Below are positions 18,219-28,165 of a stretch of DNA of 64,000 bases, piece after piece. A program made the translations under genes and the position numbers. The stretch covers positions 248,001 through 312,000 of the forward strand of contig NZ_FNKG01000003.1 in the NCBI RefSeq assembly GCF_900101675.1. Reading direction: 5' to 3'. How positions within the stretch are numbered: the stretch's first letter is position 1; every line of letters starts with the position of its first letter. This DNA comes from Curtobacterium sp. UNCCL20 (lineage in GTDB: Bacteria; Actinomycetota; Actinomycetes; Actinomycetales; Microbacteriaceae). The notes beneath the pieces are model-generated. The model was given only the letters and a program-made list of their open reading frames with translations, made no database searches and was not told where the DNA came from.

Positions 18219-19697
18219 ATGAGCACAGCGCCCGAGACCCGCGCCGGAGCGGCCGGCACGCCCGAGGTCCGCACGGTGGAGCGGCAGGGGACCGACGTCA
18301 TCGCCGAAGCCGACCGCAAGGGCGTCCCACGCGGCCTGTTCTGGCCGTGGTTCGCGGCGAACATCTCCGTCCTCGGCATCGCGTACGGGTCGTTCGTCGT
18401 CGGGTTCGGCATCTCGTTCTGGCAGGCCACCGTCGTGAGCGTCGTCGGGGTGGTGTTCTCGTTCCTGCTGTGCGGCATCGTCGCGATCGCGGGCAAGCGG
18501 GGATCGGCGCCGACCATGGTGCTCAGCCGGGCGGCCTTCGGCGTCCGCGGGAACCGGCTGCCCTCGGGGTTGAGCTGGGTCCTGACGGTCGGGTGGGAGA
18601 CCGCCCTCGCCGCGCTGGCCGTCCTCGCGACGTCGACGGTCCTCCGTGAACTCGGGTGGGATGCCGGTGTCGTCACGAAGCTCGTCGCGCTGCTCGTGGT
18701 CGCCGCGCTCGTGGTCGGGGCCGGGGTCGCCGGGTTCGACGTGATCATGCGACTGCAGACCTGGATCACGGTGATCACGGCGGTCCTGACGGTCGTCTAC
18801 GTCGTGCTGGCCGTGCCGTCGATCGACTTCCAGGCGATCGCGGCGATGCCGGCGGGGAGCGCCCAGCAGGTGATCGGCGCGCTCGTCCTCGTGATGACCG
18901 GCTTCGGGCTCGGGTGGGTCAACGCGGCTGCCGACTACTCGCGGTACCTGCCGCGTGGTTCGTCCACGCGCGGTGTCGTCGGCTGGACGACGTTCGGCGG
19001 GGCGCTGGCACCGGCGATCCTCGTCGTGTTCGGCGTGCTGCTCGCCGGCTCCTCGAAGGACCTGAACGCCGCGATCGGCGCGGACCCGATCGGCGCACTG
19101 ACGACGATCCTGCCGGTCTGGTTCCTCATCCCGTTCGCCCTCGTGGCGATCCTCGGGCTGGTCGGCGGCGCGGTCCTCGACATCTACTCGTCCGGGCTCG
19201 CCCTGCTCAGCACCGGCGTCCGCATTCCCCGGCCCGTCGCGGCCGGTGTCGACGGGGTGTTCATGGTCGCCGGAGCGGTGTACGTCGTGTTCTTCGCCCC
19301 CGACTTCATCGGGCCGTTCCAGTCCTTCCTGATCACGCTCGGCGTCCCGATCGCCGCGTGGGCGGGCGTCTTCGTGGCCGACGTGCTGCTGCGTCGCCGT
19401 GACTACGCCGAGACGGAGCTCGAGGACCGCCGCGGGCGCTACGGCGACGTCCGGTGGGCGGCCATCGCGCTCGTGCTCGTCGGCACCGCGCTCGGCTGGG
19501 GGCTCGTCACGAACACGTCGGGCGTCCCGGCCTGGCTGAACTGGCAGGGGTACCTGCTCGAGCCATTCGGTCTCGGCGGCCGGACCGGCGCCTGGGCCTA
19601 CGCCAACCTCGGGGTCCTCGTCGCGCTGCTCGTCGGGTTCCTCGGCACGCTGCTGCTCGCCCGCGGGTCCGTCCGCCGCCAGGAGACGTCCCGGTGA
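18219..19697 (+). CDS. NCS1 family purine/cytosine permease
   Basis: This 492-residue protein has about twelve hydrophobic segments and NCS1 signatures such as FWPWFAANISVLGIAYGSF near the N-terminus and GFGLGWVNAAADYSRYLP in the centre. NCS1 transporters take up nucleobases, hydantoins or vitamins by cation symport; the substrate cannot be read from sequence alone. The stop overlaps the GTG of the following isochorismatase-like hydrolase by 4 nt, which suggests that the pair imports and degrades a nitrogen compound. The two genes interrupt the usual neighbourhood of the site-2 protease and ispG. Confidence 0.9.
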   Translation: MSTAPETRAGAAGTPEVRTVERQGTDVIAEADRKGVPRGLFWPWFAANISVLGIAYGSFVVGFGISFWQATVVSVVGVVFSFLLCGIVAIAGKRGSAPTMVLSRAAFGVRGNRLPSGLSWVLTVGWETALAALAVLATSTVLRELGWDAGVVTKLVALLVVAALVVGAGVAGFDVIMRLQTWITVITAVLTVVYVVLAVPSIDFQAIAAMPAGSAQQVIGALVLVMTGFGLGWVNAAADYSRYLPRGSSTRGVVGWTTFGGALAPAILVVFGVLLAGSSKDLNAAIGADPIGALTTILPVWFLIPFALVAILGLVGGAVLDIYSSGLALLSTGVRIPRPVAAGVDGVFMVAGAVYVVFFAPDFIGPFQSFLITLGVPIAAWAGVFVADVLLRRRDYAETELEDRRGRYGDVRWAAIALVLVGTALGWGLVTNTSGVPAWLNWQGYLLEPFGLGGRTGAWAYANLGVLVALLVGFLGTLLLARGSVRRQETSR

Positions 19698-20305
19698 GCA
19701 CGACCATCACCGACGTCGACGGCGTCCCGGACGACGCCTGGCTGGTCGTCATCGACGTGCAGCAGGTCTTCACCGGGGACAGTCCGTGGGCCACGCCCCG
19801 GTTCGACCACGCCACCGCGGGCATCGAACGCCTGCTGCCCTGGTTCACCGGCCGCACGGTCTTCACCCGCTTCGTCGCACCGGAGCACCCGCAGGGCGCG
19901 TGGGTGCCGTACTACCGCGACTGGTCGTTCGCCCTCCGGCCCGACACCGATCCGCTCTGGGACCTGACCGAACCGTTCGCCTCGGCAGCGGCGGACCGGC
20001 GCGACCCCGTCGTCACGGCGACGACCTTCGGCAAGTGGGGGACGAGCCTCCGGTCGGTCGTCGGCGACCACCCGCACCTCGTGCTCACCGGCGTCTCGAC
20101 GGACTGCTGCGTCCTGTCGACCGCACTCGCAGCGGCCGACGCCGGCGCGAGGGTGACGGTCGTGGCGGAGGCCTGCGCCGGCGCATCGGACGAGGACCAC
20201 GAGCGCGCCCTCGCCGCGATGCGCCTCTACGCCCCGCTCATCACCGTGGTGGACTCGGCGGCGGACCTGTCAGCGAGCACCGAGCGCGTCATCCCGAGCG
20301 CGTAG
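19694..20305 (+). CDS. Isochorismatase-like cysteine hydrolase
   Basis: The GTG at 19694 overlaps the permease stop and gives 203 residues. The catalytic triad of the family is visible: Asp in [11 protein letters not shown] (about residue 21), Lys in [10 protein letters not shown] (about 115) and nucleophile Cys in [19 protein letters not shown] (about 137-138). Members include nicotinamidase, N-carbamoylsarcosine and ureidoacrylate amidohydrolases; the adjacent NCS1 permease favours an amide or carbamoyl derivative of a nucleobase. An upstream in-frame start would lie within the permease coding region and is rejected. ispG starts shortly after its stop. Confidence 0.9.
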   Translation: MSTTITDVDGVPDDAWLVVIDVQQVFTGDSPWATPRFDHATAGIERLLPWFTGRTVFTRFVAPEHPQGAWVPYYRDWSFALRPDTDPLWDLTEPFASAAADRRDPVVTATTFGKWGTSLRSVVGDHPHLVLTGVSTDCCVLSTALAAADAGARVTVVAEACAGASDEDHERALAAMRLYAPLITVVDSAADLSASTERVIPSA

Positions 20306-20308
20306 AGT
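20303..20308 (+). promoter_or_regulatory. -10 hexamer of ispG (leaderless layout)
   Basis: TAGAGT overlaps the TAG stop of the hydrolase gene and is followed by 7 nt and GTG at 20316. ispG therefore may have its own promoter even though it follows the permease-hydrolase pair closely. Confidence 0.45.
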
Positions 20309-20315
20309 GCACTTC

Positions 20316-21470
20316 GTGCCTGCAGTGAACCTCGGTCTGCCGAAAGTCCCCGAAACCCTCAGCCCCCGCCGCAAGTCCCGGCAGATCCGGGTCGGCAAGG
20401 TACTCGTGGGTGGCGACGCTCCGGTGTCCGTCCAGTCGATGACCACGACGCCGACGACGAACATCAACGCGACCCTCCAGCAGATCGCCGAGCTCACGGC
20501 CTCCGGCTGCGACATCGTGCGTGTCGCGGTCCCCAGCCAGGACGACGCCGACGCGCTGCCGATCATCGCGAAGAAGTCGCAGATCCCGGTGATCGCCGAC
20601 ATCCACTTCCAGCCGAAGTACGTCTTCCAGGCGATCGACGCCGGGTGCGCCGCGGTCCGTGTGAACCCGGGCAACATCCGGAAGTTCGACGACCAGGTCG
20701 GTGCCATCGCCCGCGCGGCGAAGGACGCCGGCGTCTCGCTCCGCATCGGCGTGAACGCGGGGTCGCTCGAGCCGAGCCTGCTGCAGAAGTACGGCAAGGC
20801 CACGCCCGAGGCCCTCGTCGAGTCGGCCGTCTGGGAAGCCAGCCTCTTCGAGGAGCACGACTTCCACGACTTCAAGATCTCGGTCAAGCACAACGACCCG
20901 ATCGTCATGGTGAAGGCGTACCGCCAGCTCGCCGCGGCCGGTGACTGGCCGCTGCACCTCGGCGTGACCGAGGCCGGTCCGGAGTTCCAGGGCACGATCA
21001 AGAGCGCCACCGCGTTCGGCATCCTGCTCGCCGAGGGAATCGGCGACACGATCCGTGTGTCCCTCTCCGCTCCGCCCGCGCAAGAGGTCAAGGTCGGCCT
21101 GCAGATCCTGCAGTCCCTCAACCTGCGCGAGCGCAAGCTCGAGATCGTCTCCTGCCCGAGCTGCGGCCGCGCGCAGGTCGACGTGTACCAGCTCGCGAAC
21201 GACGTCACCAAGGGGCTCGAGGGCATGACCGTCCCGCTCCGCGTCGCCGTGATGGGCTGCGTCGTGAACGGCCCGGGCGAAGCGCGCGAGGCCGACCTCG
21301 GCGTCGCCTCCGGCAACGGCAAGGGGCAGATCTTCGTCAAGGGCCAGGTCGTCAAGACCGTCCCCGAGTCCGAGATCGTCCCGACCCTCATCGCCGAGGC
21401 GAACCGCATCGCCGACGAGATGGGCCCGGCCGCCGCGACCGGTACCCCGCAGGTCGTCACGACGGTCTAG
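20316..21470 (+). CDS. ispG: 4-hydroxy-3-methylbut-2-en-1-yl diphosphate synthase (GcpE)
   Basis: This 384-residue [4Fe-4S] enzyme performs the penultimate MEP pathway step. The N-terminal TIM-barrel shows [29 protein letters not shown] and [19 protein letters not shown]. The C-terminal cluster ligands are in [11 protein letters not shown] (two Cys) and [12 protein letters not shown] (one Cys), with the conserved Glu downstream. GTG 20316 gives the N-terminus [18 protein letters not shown] 20307 would add three residues but overlaps the proposed -10 element. A 14-bp perfect hairpin ends the gene at 21491-21522. Confidence 0.95.
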   Translation: MPAVNLGLPKVPETLSPRRKSRQIRVGKVLVGGDAPVSVQSMTTTPTTNINATLQQIAELTASGCDIVRVAVPSQDDADALPIIAKKSQIPVIADIHFQPKYVFQAIDAGCAAVRVNPGNIRKFDDQVGAIARAAKDAGVSLRIGVNAGSLEPSLLQKYGKATPEALVESAVWEASLFEEHDFHDFKISVKHNDPIVMVKAYRQLAAAGDWPLHLGVTEAGPEFQGTIKSATAFGILLAEGIGDTIRVSLSAPPAQEVKVGLQILQSLNLRERKLEIVSCPSCGRAQVDVYQLANDVTKGLEGMTVPLRVAVMGCVVNGPGEAREADLGVASGNGKGQIFVKGQVVKTVPESEIVPTLIAEANRIADEMGPAAATGTPQVVTTV

Positions 21471-21490
21471 CCGTCACCACCCATCCGACT

Positions 21491-21522
21491 GGAGGCGCGG
21501 TGCCGGCTGGCACCGCGCCTCC
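21491..21522 (+). terminator. 14-bp perfect hairpin after ispG
   Basis: Arms 21491-21504 (ggaggcgcggtgcc) and 21509-21522 are exact reverse complements around the tetraloop ggct, 20 nt after the ispG stop. The same 32-nt sequence recurs after proS at 23526-23557. Confidence 0.85.
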
Positions 21523-21742
21523 CGTCCGTCGGTGCGCACCGTGCGCGCCTCGTCATTCGGTGCGACGTCTGCGGGGTCGTGCGAGCTTGCAGCGCGGCAC
21601 GGGGCGGCGAACGTGGCACGCACTGACGAACCTCGCACGGTGCGCGGCCCGGTCGCACCGTGCGCGGCGCGGCCGCCCGACCCCGCGCTCGCCCCGGCCG
21701 CCCGATCCCGACCCCGCGCCCGTCCCGCCCACCGCACGCCGC
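21523..21742. other. GC-rich intergenic stretch between ispG and proS
   Basis: No gene is supported here. It holds degenerate copies of short inverted motifs such as caccgtgcgc and cctcgcacggtgcg, resembling parts of the 93-nt repeats at 33055-33278. It is probably a decayed REP-like region. Confidence 0.4.
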
Positions 21743-21748
21743 TAGGCT
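21743..21748 (+). promoter_or_regulatory. -10 hexamer of proS (leaderless layout)
   Basis: TAGGCT, then 6 nt, then GTG at 21755. Confidence 0.5.
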
Positions 21749-21754
21749 TGCCCC

Positions 21755-23506
21755 GTGGTCACACGGCTTTCGCATCTCTTCCTCCGTACGCTCCGCGACG
21801 ACCCCTCCGACGCCGAGGTGACGAGCGCGAAGCTGCTCGTCCGCGCCGGGTACATCCGTCGCCAGGCCCCGGGCATCTTCGCCTGGCTGCCGCTCGGCCT
21901 CCGGGTCCGCGCGCGCATCGAGAGCATCATCCGCCAGGAGATGGAGGCGGCCGGCGCGCAGGAGGTCCTGCTGCCGGCACTCGCCCCGCGCGAGCCGTAC
22001 GAGGCGACGAACCGCTGGACCGAGTACGGCGACGGGATCTTCCGCCTCAAGGACCGCAAGGACGCCGACTACCTCCTCGCCCCGACGCACGAGGAGCTCT
22101 TCGCGCTGCTCGTGAAGGACCTGTACTCGTCGTACAAGGACCTGCCGGTCACGCTGTTCCAGATCCAGGACAAGTACCGCGACGAGGCACGTCCCCGCGC
22201 CGGTCTCCTGCGCGGCCGCGAGTTCACGATGAAGGACGCCTACTCGTTCGACGTCACCGACGAGGGGCTCGACCGGAGCTACCAGGTGATGCGCGACGCG
22301 TACGAGCGCATCTTCGCCCGCCTCGGGCTCGAGTACGCGATCGTCAAGGCGGACGCCGGGGCGATGGGCGGCTCGAAGTCCGAGGAGTTCCTGCACCCGA
22401 TCGCGGTCGGCGAGGACACCTTCGTCCGGAGCGCCGGCGGGTACGCGGCGAACGTCGAGGCCTACGTCACGCCGGTCCCCGACGCGCTGCCGATCGAGGG
22501 GCAGCCGGAAGCGGTGCTCCTGCCCGCGTCGGACACCCCCACGATCGACACGCTCGTCACCCACGCGAACGAGGTCGCCCCGCGCGACGACGCGCCCTGG
22601 ACGGCGGCGGACACGCTCAAGAACGTCGTGCTCGCGCTCACGCACCTCGACGGCACGCGCGAGGTCGTCGTGGTCGGCCTGCCCGGTGACCGCGACGTCG
22701 ACCTGAAGCGTGCCGAGGTGGCCTTCGCCCCGGCCGAGGTCGAGGCCGCCGGCGACGACGACTTCCGGAAGCACAAGGGTCTGGTCAAGGGCTACATCGG
22801 CCCGCAGGTCCTCGGGGCGGACAGCGCCACCGGCATCCGCTACTTCGTCGACCCGCGCGTGGTCGACGGCACGAGCTGGATCACCGGCGCGAACGAACGT
22901 GGCGTGCACGTCTCCGGGCTCGTCGCCGGCCGTGACTTCGTCGCCGACGACGTGGTCGAGGTCTCCGACGTCCGAGCGGGCGACCCGGCCCCGGACGGCT
23001 CCGGGCCGCTCGAGACCGCCCGCGGCATGGAGATCGGGCACGTGTTCCAGCTCGGTCGCAAGTACGCCGAGGCGCTCGGGCTCAAGGTGCAGGACGAGAA
23101 CGGCAAGCTCGTCACCGTCACGATGGGCTCGTACGGCATCGGCGTGACCCGCATCCTCGCGATCCTCGCCGAGGCGCACAACGACGAGAAGGGCCTGGCC
23201 TGGCCGAAGCACGTCGCGCCGTTCGACGTGCACGTGGTCGCCACCGGCCGCGACGGCGTCGCCTACGACCTGGCGACGGACATCGTCGCGCAGCTCGAGG
23301 GGGAGCGGTACGAGGTCCTCTACGACGACCGGCCGAAGGTCTCGCCGGGTGTCAAGCTCCGCGACGCCGAGCTGCTCGGCATGCCGATCGTGGTCGTCGC
23401 CGGCCGCGGCGCGGCCGACGGGGTCGTCGAGCTCTGGAACCGCGCGTCGGGCGAGCGCCGCGACCTGCCGGTCGCCGAGCTGCTCGAGGCGGTGCGCGCG
23501 ATCTAG
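21755..23506 (+). CDS. proS: Prolyl-tRNA synthetase
   Basis: The 583-residue class II synthetase charges tRNA-Pro. Motif 1 region appears as [24 protein letters not shown], motif 2 as [25 protein letters not shown], and motif 3 as [19 protein letters not shown]. An insertion (editing) domain lies between motifs 2 and 3 (about residues 225-400), as in the bacterial-type enzyme, and an anticodon-binding domain closes the protein. Length and layout are normal. The GTG start is 6 nt after TAGGCT and no Shine-Dalgarno sequence is seen, so a leaderless mRNA is likely. A hairpin terminator follows. Confidence 0.97.
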   Translation: MVTRLSHLFLRTLRDDPSDAEVTSAKLLVRAGYIRRQAPGIFAWLPLGLRVRARIESIIRQEMEAAGAQEVLLPALAPREPYEATNRWTEYGDGIFRLKDRKDADYLLAPTHEELFALLVKDLYSSYKDLPVTLFQIQDKYRDEARPRAGLLRGREFTMKDAYSFDVTDEGLDRSYQVMRDAYERIFARLGLEYAIVKADAGAMGGSKSEEFLHPIAVGEDTFVRSAGGYAANVEAYVTPVPDALPIEGQPEAVLLPASDTPTIDTLVTHANEVAPRDDAPWTAADTLKNVVLALTHLDGTREVVVVGLPGDRDVDLKRAEVAFAPAEVEAAGDDDFRKHKGLVKGYIGPQVLGADSATGIRYFVDPRVVDGTSWITGANERGVHVSGLVAGRDFVADDVVEVSDVRAGDPAPDGSGPLETARGMEIGHVFQLGRKYAEALGLKVQDENGKLVTVTMGSYGIGVTRILAILAEAHNDEKGLAWPKHVAPFDVHVVATGRDGVAYDLATDIVAQLEGERYEVLYDDRPKVSPGVKLRDAELLGMPIVVVAGRGAADGVVELWNRASGERRDLPVAELLEAVRAI

Positions 23507-23525
23507 TCGCGTCCACGGTCCGACC

Positions 23526-23557
23526 GGAGGCGCGGTGCCGGCTGGCACCGCGCCTCC
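23526..23557 (+). terminator. 14-bp perfect hairpin after proS
   Basis: Identical over 32 nt to the hairpin after ispG: arms 23526-23539 and 23544-23557, loop ggct, located 20 nt after the proS stop. Confidence 0.85.
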
Positions 23558-23595
23558 AGTGCGTCGCGGGGCCGGGTCCGCGAGCCGCAGTGCGG

Positions 23596-23601
23596 TAGTC
23601 T
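23596..23601 (+). promoter_or_regulatory. Candidate -10 hexamer of the nusA operon
   Basis: TAGTCT lies 63 nt before the nusA GTG, giving a leader of about 55 nt with a real Shine-Dalgarno sequence (ggagg), in contrast to the leaderless genes around it. Confidence 0.4.
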
Positions 23602-23663
23602 GGTCGCCGACTTCCGCGCAGTTCCATCCGCGGGAGCGACTCATCTGAATACGGAGGCCCTCG

Positions 23664-24659
23664 GTGAAGATCGATCTCGCAGTCCTGCGACTCATGGAGC
23701 GTGAACGGGAGATCCCGTTCGACGAACTCGTCCAGATCATCGAACAGGCCATCCTGACGGCGTACCAGAAGCACCGCGCCGAGAACGAGGAGCCCGTCGA
23801 CGCCGAGGTGCGCGTCGAGCTCGACCGCAAGTCGGGCGAGGTCTCCGTCTTCGTGCCCGAGCGCGACGAAGAAGGAACGGTCATCGGCGAGGCAGTCGAC
23901 CAGCCGAACGACTTCGGCCGCATCGCCGCCTTCGCCGCGAAGCAGGTCATCAACCAGCGCCTGCGCGACATCGGTGACGACAAGATCCTCGGCGAGTTCC
24001 GCGGCAAGGAAGGCGACATCGTCGCGGGCGTGGTCCAGCAGGGCCCGAACCCGAAGATGGTGCACGTCGACCTCGGCACCGTCGAGGCGATCCTGCCCCC
24101 CGAGGAGCAGGTCCCGGGCGAGGACTACAAGCACGGCTCCCGCATCCGCGTCTACGTGACGAGCGTCGGACGCGGTGCCAAGGGCCCGCAGATCACCGTG
24201 TCGCGCACGCACCCGGGCCTCGTCCGGAAGCTCTTCGCGCTCGAGGTCCCGGAGATCGCGTCGGGTGTCGTCGAGATCACCTCGCTCGCCCGCGAGGCCG
24301 GTCACCGCACGAAGATCGCGGTGAAGGCGAACGAACCGGGCGTCAACGCAAAGGGTGCCTGCATCGGTGAACTCGGTGCCCGCGTGCGCGCGGTGACGAC
24401 GGAGCTCGGCGCCGAGAAGATCGACATCGTCGACTACTCGTCCGACCTCGCCTCGTTCGTCGCGAGTGCCCTGTCGCCGGCCAAGGTGACGAGCGCGTTC
24501 GTGCTCGACGCCTCGACGAAGGCCGTCCGCGCCCTCGTGCCGGACTACCAGCTGTCGCTCGCCATCGGCAAGGAAGGGCAGAACGCCCGCCTCGCCGCGA
24601 AGCTCACGGGCGCCCGGATCGACATCCAGCCGGACTCGATCCTGGACGGCGAGGACTGA
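23664..24659 (+). CDS. nusA: Transcription termination/antitermination factor NusA
   Basis: This 331-residue protein has the NusA N-terminal domain (about 1-125), an S1 domain, and two KH domains (SRTHPGLVRKLFALEVPEI, AIGKEGQNARLAAKLTGARIDI). As in most actinobacteria, the C-terminal acidic repeats of the E. coli protein are missing. It binds RNA polymerase and modulates pausing and termination. The GTG start has the Shine-Dalgarno stretch acggaggccc. It heads the nusA-ylxR-infB-rbfA block; rimP, often found before nusA, is absent here. Confidence 0.96.
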   Translation: MKIDLAVLRLMEREREIPFDELVQIIEQAILTAYQKHRAENEEPVDAEVRVELDRKSGEVSVFVPERDEEGTVIGEAVDQPNDFGRIAAFAAKQVINQRLRDIGDDKILGEFRGKEGDIVAGVVQQGPNPKMVHVDLGTVEAILPPEEQVPGEDYKHGSRIRVYVTSVGRGAKGPQITVSRTHPGLVRKLFALEVPEIASGVVEITSLAREAGHRTKIAVKANEPGVNAKGACIGELGARVRAVTTELGAEKIDIVDYSSDLASFVASALSPAKVTSAFVLDASTKAVRALVPDYQLSLAIGKEGQNARLAAKLTGARIDIQPDSILDGED

Positions 24660-24726
24660 GCGGTTTCGCTCGTGGCACGTCCGGTCCGGGCGTGCCGGAT
24701 CGCGGTCGACGGAGGGGAGGAGTAAG

Positions 24727-25041
24727 GTGGTTCCCGTCAGAACATGCATCGGCAGTCGCCGTCGTGCACCCCGGTCCTCCCTCCTCCGTGTCGTCGCCCT
24801 GAGCGACGGTCGCGTCGTGGCGGACCCGAAGGCAGTCATGCCGGGTCGGGGGGCATGGCTCACACCGACGGTCGAAGCACATGATCAGGCCGCCAAGCGC
24901 AGGGCTTTCCGCCGGGCGCTCCGGCTGGATCATGAACCGGACACGTCCGCGGTTCGCGACTACCTCGAAGCGCTCAGCGCTGCAGAGCAGGCGCGTCACC
25001 GGGACATGACAGAACAGGCTGAACGGCTTATGGACAACTGA
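24727..25041 (+). CDS. YlxR (DUF448) RNA-binding protein
   Basis: The 104-residue protein starts at GTG 24727 behind a strong Shine-Dalgarno sequence (ggaggggaggag). It begins PVRTCIGSRRRAPRSSLLR and contains PGRGAWL, both hallmarks of the YlxR/DUF448 fold found between nusA and infB in many bacteria. Members bind nucleic acid and have been reported as nucleoid or RNA-associated regulators. Position in the nusA-infB operon supports the call. Confidence 0.9.
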   Translation: MVPVRTCIGSRRRAPRSSLLRVVALSDGRVVADPKAVMPGRGAWLTPTVEAHDQAAKRRAFRRALRLDHEPDTSAVRDYLEALSAAEQARHRDMTEQAERLMDN

Positions 25042-25083
25042 TGAGCGGCTCGAAATGAGACCCGTCATCCATTGAGTCCTGCC

Positions 25084-25109
25084 CCTTCACGGGGTGGGAC
25101 CCGTGAAGG
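25084..25109 (+). promoter_or_regulatory. Hairpin sequestering the infB Shine-Dalgarno sequence
   Basis: Arms ccttcacggg (25084-25093) and cccgtgaagg (25100-25109) are exact reverse complements around a 6-nt loop. The 3' arm contains most of the aaggag Shine-Dalgarno sequence serving the GTG at 25116, so folding would block translation initiation of IF-2. Confidence 0.6.
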
Positions 25110-25115
25110 AGAACA

Positions 25116-28019
25116 GTGGCAAAACCACGCGTACACGAGATCGCATCCGAACTCGGTGTCGACAGCAAGACCGCAATGGAGAAACTCAAGGAACTCGGCG
25201 AATTCGTCAAGGGCCCGAGCTCTTCCGTCGAACCCCCCGTCGCGCGGAAGCTCCGTGCTGCGCTGCAGGCTGACGGCGTTCCCGCGTCGAAGCCCGCCGC
25301 GGCACCCGCCGGCTCGGCCTCGCCGAAGCCCGGCACGGCTGCGCCCAAGAGCGACGCGCCCGCCGCCCCGAAGCCCGCAGCGGCCTCGGGCAGCAGTGCG
25401 CCGAAGCCCGGCGGCATGAAGCCCGGCCCCGCCCGTCCCGCGCCTGCTTCGGCAGCGCCCGAGGCGACGACGGCCGACGACACCTCCACCGACTCGTCCG
25501 CGCCCACCCCGGGTGCGCCGAAGTCGGTCGCGCAGCGCCAGGCCGAGGCCGAGGCAGCGCGGAAGGCCGCAGCGGCCGAGAAGGCAGCAGCAGAGAAGGG
25601 CGATGCCGGTTCGGCAGCCCCGAAGGCCGACGCCGTCAAGCCCGGTGGCGCCCCGAAGCCGGGCTCCGCAGCCGGCCCCAAGCCGGGCGGCCCGAAGCCG
25701 GGTGCACGTCCCGGCAACAACCCGTACGCGTCGAGCCAGGGCATGGGCTCGCGCCCGCCGCGTCCGGGCAACAACCCGTACTCCTCGAACCAGGGCATGG
25801 GCCAGCGCCCCGCACCCGGTGCCGGTGGCGCCGGTGGTGGCAACGGCATTCCGCGTCCGGCTCCGCCGCGTCCGGGTGTTCCCCGTCCGGGTGCGCCGCG
25901 TCCCGGTGGTCCCGGCCAGGCCGGTCGTCCGAACGGCTTCGGGCAGCGCCCGGGCCAGGGCGGCGGCGGTCGTGGTGGCCCCGGTGGTCGTCCGGGTGGT
26001 GGTGCCGGTGGCGGTTTCCCGCGTCCGGCCTTCAGCGGCCCGCGTCCCGCCGGTGGCGGTGGCCGCGGTCGTGGCCCCGGTGGCGGTACCGCTGGTGCGT
26101 TCGGTCGCGGTGGCGGCAAGAGCCGTGCCCGCAAGTCGAAGCGGACGAAGCGCGCCGAGTACGAGATGCGGCAGGCGCCGTCGCTCGGCGGCGTGCAGGT
26201 CCCGCGTGGCGACGGCAACACGATCGTCCGTCTGCGCCGGGGTGCGAGCATCTCGGACTTCGCCGACAAGATCGACGCGAGCCCCGGCAACCTGGTGACG
26301 GTGCTGTTCCACCTCGGTGAGATGGCGACCGCGACCGAGTCGCTGGACGAGGCCACGTTCGAGGTCCTCGGCGAGGAGCTGGGCTACAAGATCCAGATCG
26401 TCTCGCCCGAGGACGAGGACAAGGAGCTCCTCGAGGGCTTCGACATCGACCTCGAAGCAGAGCTCGAGGACGAGGACGACTCGGTGCTGCAGCAGCGGCC
26501 CCCGGTGGTCACCGTCATGGGTCACGTCGACCACGGCAAGACCCGCCTGCTCGACGCCATCCGCAACTCGAAGGTCGTGGAGGGCGAAGCCGGCGGCATC
26601 ACCCAGCACATCGGTGCGTACCAGATCGTCACCGAGCACGAGGGCATCGAGCGCCCGATCACCTTCATCGACACCCCGGGTCACGAAGCCTTCACGGCCA
26701 TGCGTGCTCGTGGTGCCCAGGTGACGGACATCGCGATCCTCGTGGTCGCGGCGGACGACGGCATCATGCCCCAGACGATCGAGGCGCTGAACCACGCGCA
26801 GTCGGCCGGTGTGCCGATCGTGGTCGCGGTGAACAAGATCGACAAGGAGGGCGCGAACCCGGCGAAGGTCCGGCAGCAGCTCACCGAGTACAACCTGGTG
26901 GCCGAGGAGTACGGCGGCGACGTCATGTTCGTCGACGTGTCGGCTCGGCAGAACATCGGCATCCAGGACCTCTTGGACGCCGTGCTGCTCACCGCCGACG
27001 CTGGTCTCGACCTGCGTGCGAACCCCGACAAGGACGCCCGCGGTGTGGCGATCGAAGCACGCCTCGACAAGGGGCGCGGTGCGGTCGCGACGGTGCTCAT
27101 CCAGTCCGGAACGCTGCACGTCGGCGACGCCATCGTGGCGGGCACGGCCTACGGCCGCGTCCGTGCGATGACGGACGAGAACGGCGAAGCGGTCAAGGCC
27201 GCGACCCCGTCCCGCCCGGTCCAGGTGCAGGGTCTGTCCTCGGTGCCCCGCGCCGGTGACACGTTCCTCGTCACCGAAGAGGACCGTACGGCTCGTCAGA
27301 TCGCCGAGAAGCGTGAAGCCGCCGAGCGCAACGCCCAGCTGGCCAAGGCCCGCAAGCGCATCTCGCTCGAGGACTTCACCCGTGCACTCGAAGAGGGCAA
27401 GGTCGAGTCGCTCAACCTCATCATCAAGGGTGACGTCTCCGGTGCTGTCGAAGCACTCGAGCAGTCGCTCCTGGACATCGAGGTCGACGACAGCGTCCAG
27501 CTCCGCATCCTCCACCGCGGTGTCGGTGCGATCACGGAGTCGGACATCGACCTCGCCACGATCGACAACGCCATCGTCATCGGCTTCAACGTCCGTCCGG
27601 ACGTCAAGGCCCGTGAGCGTGCGGCGCGCGAAGGCATCGACGTGCGCTTCTACTCGGTCATCTACAACGCACTCGAGGACATCGAGCAGTCCCTCAAGGG
27701 CATGCTCAAGCCCGAGTACGAAGAGGTCCAGTCGGGTGTCGCCGAGATCCGCGAGGTGTTCCGTTCCTCCAAGTTCGGCAACATCGCGGGTGTCATCGTC
27801 CGCTCCGGCACGATCACGCGCAACGCGAAGGCGCGCGTCATCCGCGAGGGTGTGGTGATCGCCGATGGCCTGGCCATCGAGTCGCTGCGTCGCTTCAAGG
27901 ACGACGTGACCGAGGTCCGCACGGACTTCGAAGCCGGTATCGGTCTGGGCAAGTTCAACGACATCCAGATCGGTGACGAGATCGAGACCACCGAGCTCGT
28001 CGAGAAGCCGCGCGACTGA
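25116..28019 (+). CDS. infB: Translation initiation factor IF-2
   Basis: The 967-residue GTPase starts [18 protein letters not shown], the conserved IF-2 N domain. A long Pro/Gly/Arg/Ala-rich linker (about 60-340) contains a duplicated RPGNNPYxSxQGMG block, as in other actinobacteria. The GTPase has G1 GHVDHGKT at 469-476, G3 [15 protein letters not shown], and G4 NKIDK, followed by domains II, III and IV. It places initiator tRNA on the ribosome. The GTG start lies within reach of a hairpin that hides the Shine-Dalgarno sequence, suggesting translational control. Confidence 0.97.
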   Translation: MAKPRVHEIASELGVDSKTAMEKLKELGEFVKGPSSSVEPPVARKLRAALQADGVPASKPAAAPAGSASPKPGTAAPKSDAPAAPKPAAASGSSAPKPGGMKPGPARPAPASAAPEATTADDTSTDSSAPTPGAPKSVAQRQAEAEAARKAAAAEKAAAEKGDAGSAAPKADAVKPGGAPKPGSAAGPKPGGPKPGARPGNNPYASSQGMGSRPPRPGNNPYSSNQGMGQRPAPGAGGAGGGNGIPRPAPPRPGVPRPGAPRPGGPGQAGRPNGFGQRPGQGGGGRGGPGGRPGGGAGGGFPRPAFSGPRPAGGGGRGRGPGGGTAGAFGRGGGKSRARKSKRTKRAEYEMRQAPSLGGVQVPRGDGNTIVRLRRGASISDFADKIDASPGNLVTVLFHLGEMATATESLDEATFEVLGEELGYKIQIVSPEDEDKELLEGFDIDLEAELEDEDDSVLQQRPPVVTVMGHVDHGKTRLLDAIRNSKVVEGEAGGITQHIGAYQIVTEHEGIERPITFIDTPGHEAFTAMRARGAQVTDIAILVVAADDGIMPQTIEALNHAQSAGVPIVVAVNKIDKEGANPAKVRQQLTEYNLVAEEYGGDVMFVDVSARQNIGIQDLLDAVLLTADAGLDLRANPDKDARGVAIEARLDKGRGAVATVLIQSGTLHVGDAIVAGTAYGRVRAMTDENGEAVKAATPSRPVQVQGLSSVPRAGDTFLVTEEDRTARQIAEKREAAERNAQLAKARKRISLEDFTRALEEGKVESLNLIIKGDVSGAVEALEQSLLDIEVDDSVQLRILHRGVGAITESDIDLATIDNAIVIGFNVRPDVKARERAAREGIDVRFYSVIYNALEDIEQSLKGMLKPEYEEVQSGVAEIREVFRSSKFGNIAGVIVRSGTITRNAKARVIREGVVIADGLAIESLRRFKDDVTEVRTDFEAGIGLGKFNDIQIGDEIETTELVEKPRD

Positions 28020-28033
28020 TCGCGTGACTCCCT

Positions 28034-28107
28034 GGGCCCCGGCCTCCCCTCGCGGGGGACCGGGTCCCGACGGGCCCCGGCCTCCCCACGGGGGGACCGG
28101 GGCCCGA
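28034..28107 (+). repeat. Duplicated hairpin unit between infB and rbfA
   Basis: Two nearly identical units, 28034-28070 and 28072-28107, each start gggccccggcctcccc and end in the complementary ggggaccgggncccg. Each can form a strong hairpin, and the two can also pair with each other. It may attenuate transcription into rbfA or protect an mRNA end. Confidence 0.65.
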
Positions 28108-28165
28108 CCCCGTTTCACCAGGACCACCGGCGGGAAGCGTCCCGCCACTGCCTCAGGAGGCACCA

